Source: Aminobacter carboxidus (GTDB lineage Bacteria > Pseudomonadota > Alphaproteobacteria > Rhizobiales > Rhizobiaceae). From it: a stretch of 64,000 bases of DNA. The DNA is taken from assembly GCF_014863355.1 (NCBI RefSeq), contig NZ_JACZEP010000001.1, forward strand, positions 1,240,001-1,304,000, given 5' to 3'. Position 1 is the stretch's first letter, and every line of letters starts with the position of its first letter. Position numbers and translations under genes: made by a program. The notes under the pieces are model-generated. The model worked only from the letters and a program-made list of their open reading frames with translations, was not told where the DNA came from and ran no database searches. This document shows positions 8,583-16,220 of this stretch, piece after piece.

Positions 8583-9530
8583 ATGCTGCACTCTCCAGTG
8601 GACCGGGTTGCCGAGGCAACGCCGCATGCCATGGCCAAACGGTTCAGGGGCTTGTCCGATCGCTCGCTCGCCTGGCTCTTCGTCACGCCGTCGATCGTGC
8701 TGTTGCTCGCGGTCAACATCTTTCCGCTGATCTGGACGATCCGGCTGAGCTTCACCAATTTCCGCGTCAACCGGCCCAATGCGGAGGTCGCCTTCGTCGG
8801 GCTGAAGAACTATGTCAGCATCCTGTCCGACAAGGACATCTGGCTGACCATGCAGGCGACCGCCCATTTCCTGATCTGGACGCTGGTCCTTCAGGTGCTG
8901 ATCGGCTTCTCGCTCGCCTACCTGATCAACAAGAAGTTCCGCGGCAACGACCTCTGGACGACGATCATCGTGCTGCCGATGATGCTGAGCCCTGCCGTGG
9001 TCGGGAATTTCTGGACCTTCCTCTACCAGCCGCAGATCGGCCTGTTCAACTACGCTGTCGGCTTCCTGACGGGCGCCGATCCCTCCAGTTTCTCGATGAT
9101 CGGCGACGTGTCCCTGGCGCCCTGGGCAATCGTCATCGTCGACACCTGGATGTGGACGCCTTTCGTCATGCTGATCTGCCTGGCGGGCCTGCGCTCCATT
9201 CCCGACAGCATCTACGAAGCGGCCGAATGTGACCGCGCCAGCAAATGGCGGCAGTTCTGGACCATCACCATCCCGCTGGTGCTGCCCTTCCTGATGCTCG
9301 CAGTGCTGTTCCGCGGCATCGAGAACTTCAAGATGTTCGACCTCGTCGTTCAGCTCACCGGCGGCGGCCCGGGCTCGATCACCGAACTTACCTCGATCAA
9401 CCTGAAGCGCGAGGCCTTCGAGAAGTGGCGCACCGGCTATGCCTCGGCCTACGCCGTCATCCTCTTCGTGACCGTCTTCGGCCTGGCCTCGATCTACGTC
9501 AAAGCCCTGAACAAGGTGAAACAGAGATGA
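8583..9530 (+). CDS. ABC transporter inner-membrane permease (MalF/UgpA type)
   Basis: 315 residues with about six membrane segments, the first at about 40-58 (VTPSIVLLLAVNIFPLIWTI). The EAA loop that docks on the ATPase reads YEAAECDRASKWRQFWTI (about 210-227). The start ATG at 8583 follows a purine-rich CAGGGGAAT site. The stop codon overlaps the start of the second permease by ATGA, so the two are translationally coupled. It would form a heterodimeric channel with its neighbour. Confidence 0.93.
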   Translation: MLHSPVDRVAEATPHAMAKRFRGLSDRSLAWLFVTPSIVLLLAVNIFPLIWTIRLSFTNFRVNRPNAEVAFVGLKNYVSILSDKDIWLTMQATAHFLIWTLVLQVLIGFSLAYLINKKFRGNDLWTTIIVLPMMLSPAVVGNFWTFLYQPQIGLFNYAVGFLTGADPSSFSMIGDVSLAPWAIVIVDTWMWTPFVMLICLAGLRSIPDSIYEAAECDRASKWRQFWTITIPLVLPFLMLAVLFRGIENFKMFDLVVQLTGGGPGSITELTSINLKREAFEKWRTGYASAYAVILFVTVFGLASIYVKALNKVKQR

Positions 9531-10468
9531 GCAGCTATTCCGTCACCGAGCCGTCGCGCCGACAGAAATGGTTCGCTGGTATCCTTGTCGTGCTCTACGC
9601 GCTGATCACCATCCTGCCGCTGGTCTGGATCATCGCCACCAGCTTCAAGACCCCGTCCGACGCCATTGCCTATCCGCCGAAGACCTTCTTCACGCCGACG
9701 GTCGAAGGTTATGTCAACGTCTTCACCACGCGCACCCGTCTCACCGAGGAGCAGTTGCAGGCGGTCGGAGAGCCCCAGACCTGGTACGACAGGCTGGTGC
9801 GCAAGGACGGCCTGGTCATTTCCGGTCCCTCGCGCTTCGCCGAGCGCTTCACCAACTCGGTCATCATTGGCTTCGGTTCGACGGTGCTGTGCATCGTGCT
9901 AGGCACGGCTGCGGCCTATGCCTTCTCGCGCTTCAAGGTGCCGCTGAAGGACGATCTGATGTTCTTCATCTTGTCGACGCGCATGATGCCGCCGATCGCG
10001 GTCGCCATCCCGATCTTCCTGATGTTCCGCTCGCTCGGCCTCAGCGACACCCATGCCGGCATGATCCTGCTCTATACGGCGGTGAACCTGTCGCTGTCGG
10101 TCTGGCTGCTCAAGGGCTTCATCGACGAGATCCCGATCGAATATGAGGAAGCGGCGCTGATTGATGGCTACACGCGTTTCCAGGCCTTCTACAAGGTGGT
10201 GCTGCCACAAGCGGCGACGGGTATCGCCTCGACCGCGATCTTCTGCCTGATCTTTGCCTGGAACGAATATGCCTTCGCCGTGCTGCTGACATCGGGCAAT
10301 GCCCAGACAGCACCCCCTTTCATCCCGACCATCATCGGCGTCTCCGGTCAGGACTGGCCGGCAGTTGCCGCGGGCGCGACCCTCTTCCTCGTGCCGGTCA
10401 TGGTGTTCACCATCCTCCTGCGCAAGCATCTGCTGCGCGGCATCACCTTCGGAGCAGTGCGCAAATGA
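9527..10468 (+). CDS. ABC transporter inner-membrane permease (MalG/UgpE type)
   Basis: 313 residues from the ATG at 9527, overlapping the previous stop by four bases. The first membrane segment is at about 17-35 (ILVVLYALITILPLVWII). A periplasmic insert (about 45-110) precedes the next segment; it is long for this family. The EAA loop is EYEEAALIDGYTRFQAFYKV. A longer frame beginning at 9245 lies inside the first permease in another phase and is not the start. Its stop overlaps the next small gene by ATGA. Confidence 0.93.
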   Translation: MSSYSVTEPSRRQKWFAGILVVLYALITILPLVWIIATSFKTPSDAIAYPPKTFFTPTVEGYVNVFTTRTRLTEEQLQAVGEPQTWYDRLVRKDGLVISGPSRFAERFTNSVIIGFGSTVLCIVLGTAAAYAFSRFKVPLKDDLMFFILSTRMMPPIAVAIPIFLMFRSLGLSDTHAGMILLYTAVNLSLSVWLLKGFIDEIPIEYEEAALIDGYTRFQAFYKVVLPQAATGIASTAIFCLIFAWNEYAFAVLLTSGNAQTAPPFIPTIIGVSGQDWPAVAAGATLFLVPVMVFTILLRKHLLRGITFGAVRK

Positions 10469-10653
10469 CCAGGTTCTTCGACGGATTGCTTCATTTCCGG
10501 CGCGGCGCCTGGGAGATGCTGGCCTCGGTGCTGATCGCTGCCGGCGTTTTCATGCTCATGCAGCCCTTCGCCCTGGTCCTCTATTCCTGGTCCTTCCTCG
10601 TAACCCTGCTGGGCACGGTGACGTTCATCATCGTCAGCCATTTTCCGGAGTAG
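10465..10653 (+). CDS. Small two-helix membrane protein of the transporter operon
   Basis: 62 residues with two hydrophobic stretches (about 17-35 and 39-58) and a short basic N-terminus (MTRFFDGLLHFRRG). The ATG overlaps the permease stop codon (ATGA) and the gene ends four bases before the ATPase start, so it is certainly part of the operon. I do not recognise a named family. Rhizobial glycerol ABC operons carry a small DUF2160 membrane protein in the same place, after the two permeases. A similar accessory role is inferred from that position only; this protein is shorter. Confidence 0.8.
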   Translation: MTRFFDGLLHFRRGAWEMLASVLIAAGVFMLMQPFALVLYSWSFLVTLLGTVTFIIVSHFPE

Positions 10654-10657
10654 GCCC

Positions 10658-11755
10658 GTGGCGCAGATCAGAATCCAGAATGTGCGCAAGGAGTTCGGCG
10701 CCTTCACCGCCGTCCGCTCCTCGAGCTTTACCATCGAGGATGGCGAGTTCTTCATGCTGCTCGGCCCCTCCGGCTGCGGCAAGACGACGACGCTCAGGAT
10801 GATGGCCGGGCTCGAGCTGCCGACCTCGGGCGAGATCTTCATCGATGGCGAAGAGGTCGGCATGAAGCCGGCCAGCAAGCGCGACATTGCCTTCGTGTTC
10901 CAGATGTTTGCGCTCTATCCGCATATGAACGTGCGCAAGAACATCTCCTATCCGCTGGTCAGCCAGGGCATGAAGCGCGAGGAGGTGAAGACGCGGGTCC
11001 ACGAGGTTGCCCGCATCCTCAAGATCGAAAACATCCTCGACAGGCCGGTTGGCGGGCTGTCGGGCGGTGACCGCCAGCGCGTAGCACTCGGCCGGGCCAT
11101 CGTGCGCCGTCCCAAGGCGTTTTTCATGGACGAGCCGCTCGGCGCGCTCGATGCGGAGTTCCGCGAGCACATGGCCGAGGAATTGCGCGCGCTGCACGAC
11201 CGCATGGGCGCAACCACGGTCTATGTAACCCACGACCAGCTCGAGGCCATGCAGATGGGCGACAAGATCGTTGTCATGAACCACGGCGTGGTCGAGCAGT
11301 TCGGCAAGCCGCAGCAGATCTATGACTGGCCGGCGACCAAGTTCGTCGCCCAGTTCATCGGCTCGCCGCCGATGAACTTCCTGGAGTTCGAGGGCATGAT
11401 CGGCATCGGCGGCACATCAATCGATCTCGGCGAGGCGAAGATAGAGGTGCCGGGCTTGCGCGAAGGGCGGGCCGGCAAGCTGACACTGGGCGTGCGGCCC
11501 GAACATGTGAGGTTCGTGAACGACTCGGCATACAGGGGGCGGGTCAGCGCGGTCGAATATCTGGGGACGACCCAGATCGTGACACTGAGGTCGAGCTACG
11601 GCGATCTCAAGGCGCGTGTCCCATCGGACCAGGTGGTTCGCGAAGACGAGCTGGTCGGTCTCCAGTTCGACCCGCGGACGCTGTCGGTGTTCGACGCCGA
11701 AACCGGCAAGGTCCTGCGCTCGGACGCCAATGATGGAGTGCTGGGACATGGCTGA
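10658..11755 (+). CDS. ABC transporter ATP-binding subunit (MalK/UgpC type), first of two
   Basis: 365 residues from the GTG at 10658, tightly spaced after the small membrane protein. Walker A is GPSGCGKT (36-43), the Q-loop glutamine is Q82, the signature is LSGGD (134-138) in place of the usual LSGGQ, Walker B is FFMDE (155-159) and the H-loop is H192. A C-terminal TOBE-type regulatory domain (about 240-365) is present. A second, different ATPase follows, overlapping by eight bases, so the transporter probably uses an ATPase heterodimer. Confidence 0.94.
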   Translation: MAQIRIQNVRKEFGAFTAVRSSSFTIEDGEFFMLLGPSGCGKTTTLRMMAGLELPTSGEIFIDGEEVGMKPASKRDIAFVFQMFALYPHMNVRKNISYPLVSQGMKREEVKTRVHEVARILKIENILDRPVGGLSGGDRQRVALGRAIVRRPKAFFMDEPLGALDAEFREHMAEELRALHDRMGATTVYVTHDQLEAMQMGDKIVVMNHGVVEQFGKPQQIYDWPATKFVAQFIGSPPMNFLEFEGMIGIGGTSIDLGEAKIEVPGLREGRAGKLTLGVRPEHVRFVNDSAYRGRVSAVEYLGTTQIVTLRSSYGDLKARVPSDQVVREDELVGLQFDPRTLSVFDAETGKVLRSDANDGVLGHG

Positions 11756-12743
11756 AGTTGTCCTTGAAAATGTCACCAAGTCCTTTGGCGGCACAGGTGC
11801 GCTTAACAATGTTTCGCTGACGATCCCCGACGGTTCATTCGTCGTGCTGCTCGGCCCCACGGGCGCGGGCAAGACGACGACGCTGCGCATGGTCTCCGGC
11901 CTCGATGCGCCCGACAGCGGCGAGGTCCATATCGGCGGCCGGCCGGTGAAGGGGATGTCGCCGGCCGAGCGCAACGTCGCGATGGTGTTCCAGCAATACT
12001 CGCTTTACCCGCACCTGACAGTGCGGCAGAACCTCGAGTTTCCGCTGAAATCGCCGCTGCTCAAGACACCGCGGGACCTGATCGACCGGACTGTGAAAGA
12101 GGTCGCGGAGGTTCTGCAGATCGCCCACAAGCTCGACAACAAGGCGACCGCGCTGTCGGGCGGCGAGATGCAGCGCGTCTCCATCGGCCGGGCGCTGGTG
12201 CGCAACCCGCAGATATTCCTCATGGACGAGCCGCTGAGCTCGCTCGACGCCAAGCTTCGGGCCGACCTGCGCATCGAATTGAAGCGCATCCAGGCGAAAT
12301 CGGGGGCGACGCTGCTTTATGTCACTCACGACCAGATCGAGGCGATGACGATGGCGACCCATGTCGGGGTGTTGAATGAAGGCAGGCTGGTGCAGTTCGG
12401 CCCGCCGCGCGAAGTCTACGAGCAGCCAGTCAGCGTCTATGCGGCAACGCGCCTCGGCCAGCCGCGCATCAACGTGCTGCCGGCCGATCTGTTCGCCGGC
12501 GCGCCTTCGGCCGCGAAAAGCATCGGCCTTCGCCCTGAACATATCGTGCAGGGCGAAGGGCAGGAGGCGCTGGTCAAGCGTGTCGAGCATCTCGGCGACC
12601 AGACGCGCCTGCACCTGACCCTGAAGCGGCACGACCTTATCACCGTTACCGATGCTCACACACCGCTCCGGGGCGGCGAGACCATCAAGATCCAACCGTC
12701 GCGGCCGCTCTATTTCGATGCGGCTGGCATGCGCATAGCTTGA
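11748..12743 (+). CDS. ABC transporter ATP-binding subunit (MalK/UgpC type), second of two
   Basis: 331 residues from the ATG at 11748, which lies inside the last codons of the preceding ATPase gene. Walker A is GPTGAGKT (36-43), the Q-loop is Q82, the signature LSGGE (136-140), Walker B IFLMDE with the catalytic Glu at 161, and the H-loop H194. The TOBE-type domain is shorter than in its partner. The frame opens earlier at 11616, but that part is the first ATPase in another phase. Two unlike ATPases are also found in rhizobial glycerol importers. Confidence 0.94.
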   Translation: MAEVVLENVTKSFGGTGALNNVSLTIPDGSFVVLLGPTGAGKTTTLRMVSGLDAPDSGEVHIGGRPVKGMSPAERNVAMVFQQYSLYPHLTVRQNLEFPLKSPLLKTPRDLIDRTVKEVAEVLQIAHKLDNKATALSGGEMQRVSIGRALVRNPQIFLMDEPLSSLDAKLRADLRIELKRIQAKSGATLLYVTHDQIEAMTMATHVGVLNEGRLVQFGPPREVYEQPVSVYAATRLGQPRINVLPADLFAGAPSAAKSIGLRPEHIVQGEGQEALVKRVEHLGDQTRLHLTLKRHDLITVTDAHTPLRGGETIKIQPSRPLYFDAAGMRIA

Positions 12744-12753
12744 GGAGATTTCC

Positions 12754-14373
12754 ATGGCGCAATTCATCAACAGGCGCGAAGACGTCGTCACCGAGGCAAT
12801 CGACGGTGTGCTTGCGCTGTCGGGCGGCGCGCTCACCCGCCTCGACGGCTATCCGCATATACGCGTCGTGCTGCGCAGTGATTGGGACAAGTCAAAGGTG
12901 GCGATCGTCTCGGGCGGCGGCTCCGGTCACGAGCCAGCGCATGTCGGCTTCGTTGGTAAAGGCATGCTGACGGCCGCGGTCTGCGGCGACGTCTTTGCGT
13001 CGCCCAGCGTCGATGCGGTGCTCGCCGGCATCCTGGCGGTGACCGGGCCGGCCGGCTGTCTGTTGATCGTCAAGAACTACACCGGCGACCGACTGAACTT
13101 CGGTCTCGCCGCCGAGCGGGCCCGCGCCTTCGGGCTTAACGTTTCGATGGTGATCGTCGGCGACGACATCGCATTGCCCGACTTGCCGCAGGCGCGCGGC
13201 GTCGCCGGCACGCTGTTCGTGCACAAGATCGCCGGCGCGCTTGCCGAACGGGGCGCCGACCTCGACACGGTGACGGCGGCGGCGAAACACGTTATCTCGG
13301 GCACCCGCACCATCGGCATGTCGCTCGACACCTGCAGCGTTCCGGGTTCGCCTAAGGAAGATCGCATCCCCCTTGGCAAAGCCGAGCTCGGCCTTGGCAT
13401 CCATGGCGAAGCCGGCGTCGAGCAGATCGACTTTGCTGGCGCCCGTGCTTCCGTCGCGACCATGGTCGAGCGACTGGCATCGGTGATGGGCGAGGGGCAG
13501 CATGTGGCACTGGTCAACAATCTCGGCGGCACCTCAGTGCTGGAAATGTCCGTGCTTGCCCATGACCTGCTCCAGTCGGCCATCGGCGAGAGGATCAGTC
13601 ATGCCATCGGGCCTTCGCCGTTGATGACGTCGCTCGACATGCAGGGCTTTTCCATCTCGGTTTTTCCGGCGGATGCGGCCGAACTGGAGTTGCTCAAAGC
13701 GCCTGTCGCGATCCCGGCCTGGCCTGGGCTCTCGCGGGCCCGCCCGATTACGGTCGCCCCCATGCCCGACGGCCTGACTCCGATCACGCCGATGCCGTCG
13801 AACCATGCGGCGACGCGCGCCTTCGTGATCAGCTGCTGCAACGTGCTGATCGGAGCCGAGCAGGATCTCAACGCGCTCGACGCCAAGTCGGGCGATGGCG
13901 ACACCGGCTCGACGCTGGCGGGTGCCGCCCGTGCCCTGATCAACGCCATCGACCGGCTGCCGCTGTCGGATCACACGCAACTGCTGCGTGCCATCGGCCA
14001 GGAATTGAGCCAGACGATGGGCGGCTCCTCGGGCGTGCTGCTCGCCATCTTCTTTGCCGCCGCTGGCGACGGGGCATCTAGCGGCCTGCCGATGCGGGAG
14101 GCACTGCGGGCGGGGCTGGCGCGCATGCAGGAGATCGGCGGCGCCAAGATCGGCGACCGTACAATGGTAGATGCCCTTTCTCCCGCTCTGGTGGCCCTCG
14201 ACGATAGCCTCGTCGCTGCGGCTGATGCCGCCCGCAAAGGCGCCAACTTCACAGCGACCCTTACCCGCGCCAAGGCCGGCCGCGCCGCCTACATCAACGC
14301 AAAGCAACTCGAAGGGCACATCGATCCGGGTGCCGAGGCGGTCGCGCGGCTGTTCGAGCACCTGGCGACCTGA
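12754..14373 (+). CDS. dhaK: Dihydroxyacetone kinase, ATP-dependent, DhaK-DhaL fusion
   Basis: Phosphorylates dihydroxyacetone to dihydroxyacetone phosphate, feeding glycolysis/gluconeogenesis. The N-terminal DhaK domain (1 to about 330) has the GGGSGHEPAH loop, and H217 in GIHGEAG aligns with the histidine that forms a hemiaminal bond with substrate. The C-terminal DhaL nucleotide domain (about 360-539) carries SGDGDTGSTL (residues 379-388) with the Mg-ATP aspartates and GGSSG. This two-domain form uses ATP directly and needs no PTS phosphoryl donor. It starts 10 bp after the second ATPase gene and closes the operon, so the import substrate is likely dihydroxyacetone or a compound converted to it. 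Confidence 0.95.
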   Translation: MAQFINRREDVVTEAIDGVLALSGGALTRLDGYPHIRVVLRSDWDKSKVAIVSGGGSGHEPAHVGFVGKGMLTAAVCGDVFASPSVDAVLAGILAVTGPAGCLLIVKNYTGDRLNFGLAAERARAFGLNVSMVIVGDDIALPDLPQARGVAGTLFVHKIAGALAERGADLDTVTAAAKHVISGTRTIGMSLDTCSVPGSPKEDRIPLGKAELGLGIHGEAGVEQIDFAGARASVATMVERLASVMGEGQHVALVNNLGGTSVLEMSVLAHDLLQSAIGERISHAIGPSPLMTSLDMQGFSISVFPADAAELELLKAPVAIPAWPGLSRARPITVAPMPDGLTPITPMPSNHAATRAFVISCCNVLIGAEQDLNALDAKSGDGDTGSTLAGAARALINAIDRLPLSDHTQLLRAIGQELSQTMGGSSGVLLAIFFAAAGDGASSGLPMREALRAGLARMQEIGGAKIGDRTMVDALSPALVALDDSLVAAADAARKGANFTATLTRAKAGRAAYINAKQLEGHIDPGAEAVARLFEHLAT

Positions 14374-14644
14374 CCCGCGCCGCGCCATCGGTCGGGCTGC
14401 CATCGACACTCCACGGCGGCCCGATTCAGCTATCCGCGTCCCACTCATGCGGCTCGACATTGCTGGGCCAAGGGCGCCAGGCGGCAATCATGCCCCGCCG
14501 AAACAGTTCTGATCGGTTGGCCGTCATGGAAGATGTCGAGCGCCGCTGGAACAGCCCGATGGAGCCGAGCGGAATCGGCCTGCTCGGATCGCCTGTTGGC
14601 TGCCCTAAAGCTTGGCACAATGTCAGCTAGATGGCTGAAAAACC

Positions 14645-14719
14645 TGGTACGCCCAAGGGGAATCGAACCCCTGTTACCGCCGTGAAAGGGCGGTGTCCTA
14701 ACCGCTAGACGATGGGCGC
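14645..14719 (-). tRNA. tRNA-Glu, anticodon UUC
   Basis: On the minus strand the acceptor arm GCGCCCA pairs with TGGGCGT (closing pair G-U). The anticodon stem-loop CCGCCCTTTCACGGCGG gives UUC, the T arm is AGGGGTTCGATTCCCCT, the discriminator is A, and CCA is encoded at 14645-14647. Length is 75 nt. The 271 bp between dhaK and this tRNA contain nothing I can identify. Confidence 0.95.
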
Positions 14720-14798
14720 GCTCAGGTGAGGCGGTGTATAATTGGCTTGTTCGCGACAGGCAACCCGTCTTTTTGCTGCGTCGCGAAATTTTTTCTAC

Positions 14799-16004
14799 TT
14801 ATCCACGGCGACGGCCGCAACGCCAGTTCCAGTCGCGTTCCGGGCCGACGTCGATGTGGACGGAGTTGGTATGGCAATAGGTGCCGACGCCGCCGCGGCC
14901 CGGCATCGCGCGCAGATAAGTCGCCAGTTCCCATTTGCCGACGCCCGGAATCTGGATGTCGGCCGCCGCGCAATACATATGCTGCGAATTCTTGGCGCCG
15001 CGGGCGCGGCGGTTGCGTTCGGGGTTGCGGTAGCCCGACGTGACGATCATCTTCTTGCCGTAGTGCTGCTCGGCCGCCTTCAGGATTCGCACCAGCGACG
15101 GCTTCAGGCAGGCGACATCGACGCTTTCGGTCTGCTTGAGCAGGCCATTGGGCGCGAGTCGCGCCATGCCGGCTGCCGAAGCCAGCTCCAGGCCGGGATC
15201 CTCGTCTTCGTGCAGGTCGACGTCGCTGTCGTCGTTAATGCCCGACTTGCGCTTGATCTCGAACAGGTCGGTGGTGCGCACGCCCGGCAGCGCCCAGTTC
15301 GAATCGCCACTTGACGAGCCGCCCAGCGAAGCAAGCTCCACCGGCTTTGCTTCGGCTTTCGCCGAGGCCAGTGTGATGATCGGCTTGGCTTTTTCTTCCG
15401 CGGCCTTTGGTTTGGCGTCGGACGATTCGTCGCCCATCGCGATCAACGGCTTTGCCTTCTGCTCCGCTGGCGCAGGTGCCGCCTTGGCGGACGAAGAGCC
15501 GAACAACGAGGCAAACAGCCCCTTCTTCTTGGGCGCTTCGGGCTCGGCCGCCGGCCCGTTGGTCAATATGAAGCCGGTGTCTTGCTGTGCAGGCGGTTTG
15601 GCCGTTTTCGCGTCCGCGGTCTGGGCAGCGTCAGCTTCCGCCTTCGGCTGCTCCGCTGCGGCCACCGTTAGGGGCTGCTGCTGCTGTTCGGCACTGGCGA
15701 TGGCAACTTCGGCTGCGTTTTCGGCCCCTGGCTTGACCAGCGGGACATACCCGACCTGGTCGGGAAGGGCGGTGTCGCCTGCCTGGCTCATCGTCACCTG
15801 GGCAACGGTCGCGGCTGGGGCGCCGGCGGCGGTTGCCGATTGAGCCGTGGTTGTTTCGGTGGTCGTTGCAGCATTGGCCGCGGGATTTGCCAGGTCGAAA
15901 TTGGGTTCGCCCGTCGACGAGCAAGACACAGTAAGCAGCGAAACCAGTACGGTCAGCGCAACGCCGCATCGCCGGTCTGCGAATCGCAGTGCTCCTGACG
16001 TCAA
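14799..16004 (-). CDS. Predicted lipoprotein with C-terminal M15-type (YcbK-like) peptidase domain
   Basis: 401 residues. A signal sequence (VALTVLVSLLTVSCSS) resembles a lipoprotein signal, though TVSC is a weak lipobox. Residues about 35-270 are a low-complexity Ala/Lys/Glu/Pro-rich linker, probably disordered. The last about 115 residues form an M15_3/DUF882-type domain (KMIVTSGYRNPERN, SQHMYCAAADIQIPG, HTNSVHIDVGPERDW) with the His/Asp/His zinc ligand pattern of LAS peptidases. It probably trims peptidoglycan peptides; the substrate is unknown. It lies next to tRNA-Glu on the same strand. Confidence 0.85.
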   Translation of the reverse strand: MTSGALRFADRRCGVALTVLVSLLTVSCSSTGEPNFDLANPAANAATTTETTTAQSATAAGAPAATVAQVTMSQAGDTALPDQVGYVPLVKPGAENAAEVAIASAEQQQQPLTVAAAEQPKAEADAAQTADAKTAKPPAQQDTGFILTNGPAAEPEAPKKKGLFASLFGSSSAKAAPAPAEQKAKPLIAMGDESSDAKPKAAEEKAKPIITLASAKAEAKPVELASLGGSSSGDSNWALPGVRTTDLFEIKRKSGINDDSDVDLHEDEDPGLELASAAGMARLAPNGLLKQTESVDVACLKPSLVRILKAAEQHYGKKMIVTSGYRNPERNRRARGAKNSQHMYCAAADIQIPGVGKWELATYLRAMPGRGGVGTYCHTNSVHIDVGPERDWNWRCGRRRG

Positions 16005-16220
16005 ACCGGTCCCCTCTCATGCACTGCAGGCCAACGATTACGCTTGGCGATTGAAATCGAACGTTTACGCAACCACGCTCCTGAACGAGAAGCGGTACTC
16101 AAAATTTCGGCAATGATACCCCAGTTAGCGGGCTAGGCGTCAATTAAGGCGAGATCATGATAGCCGCCACGTTTTCGCCCTCTTGGTAAAGGGCGTCAAT
16201 TCACTGCCTGTGACAGCCGG

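Noticed and set aside
9245-9526. N-terminal extension of the second permease
   Set aside because: This part is the first permease in another phase; the ATG at 9527 with ATGA overlap is the real start.
14374-14644. Gene between dhaK and tRNA-Glu (leftward frame 14426-14620)
   Set aside because: Short, with no ribosome site, no recognisable domain and no overlap with an operon; treated as noncoding.
16170-16195. CGCCCT...AGGGCG hairpin after phaC as terminator
   Set aside because: On the phaC strand the stem is followed by AAAACG and not by a T-run, so it is not a convincing terminator.
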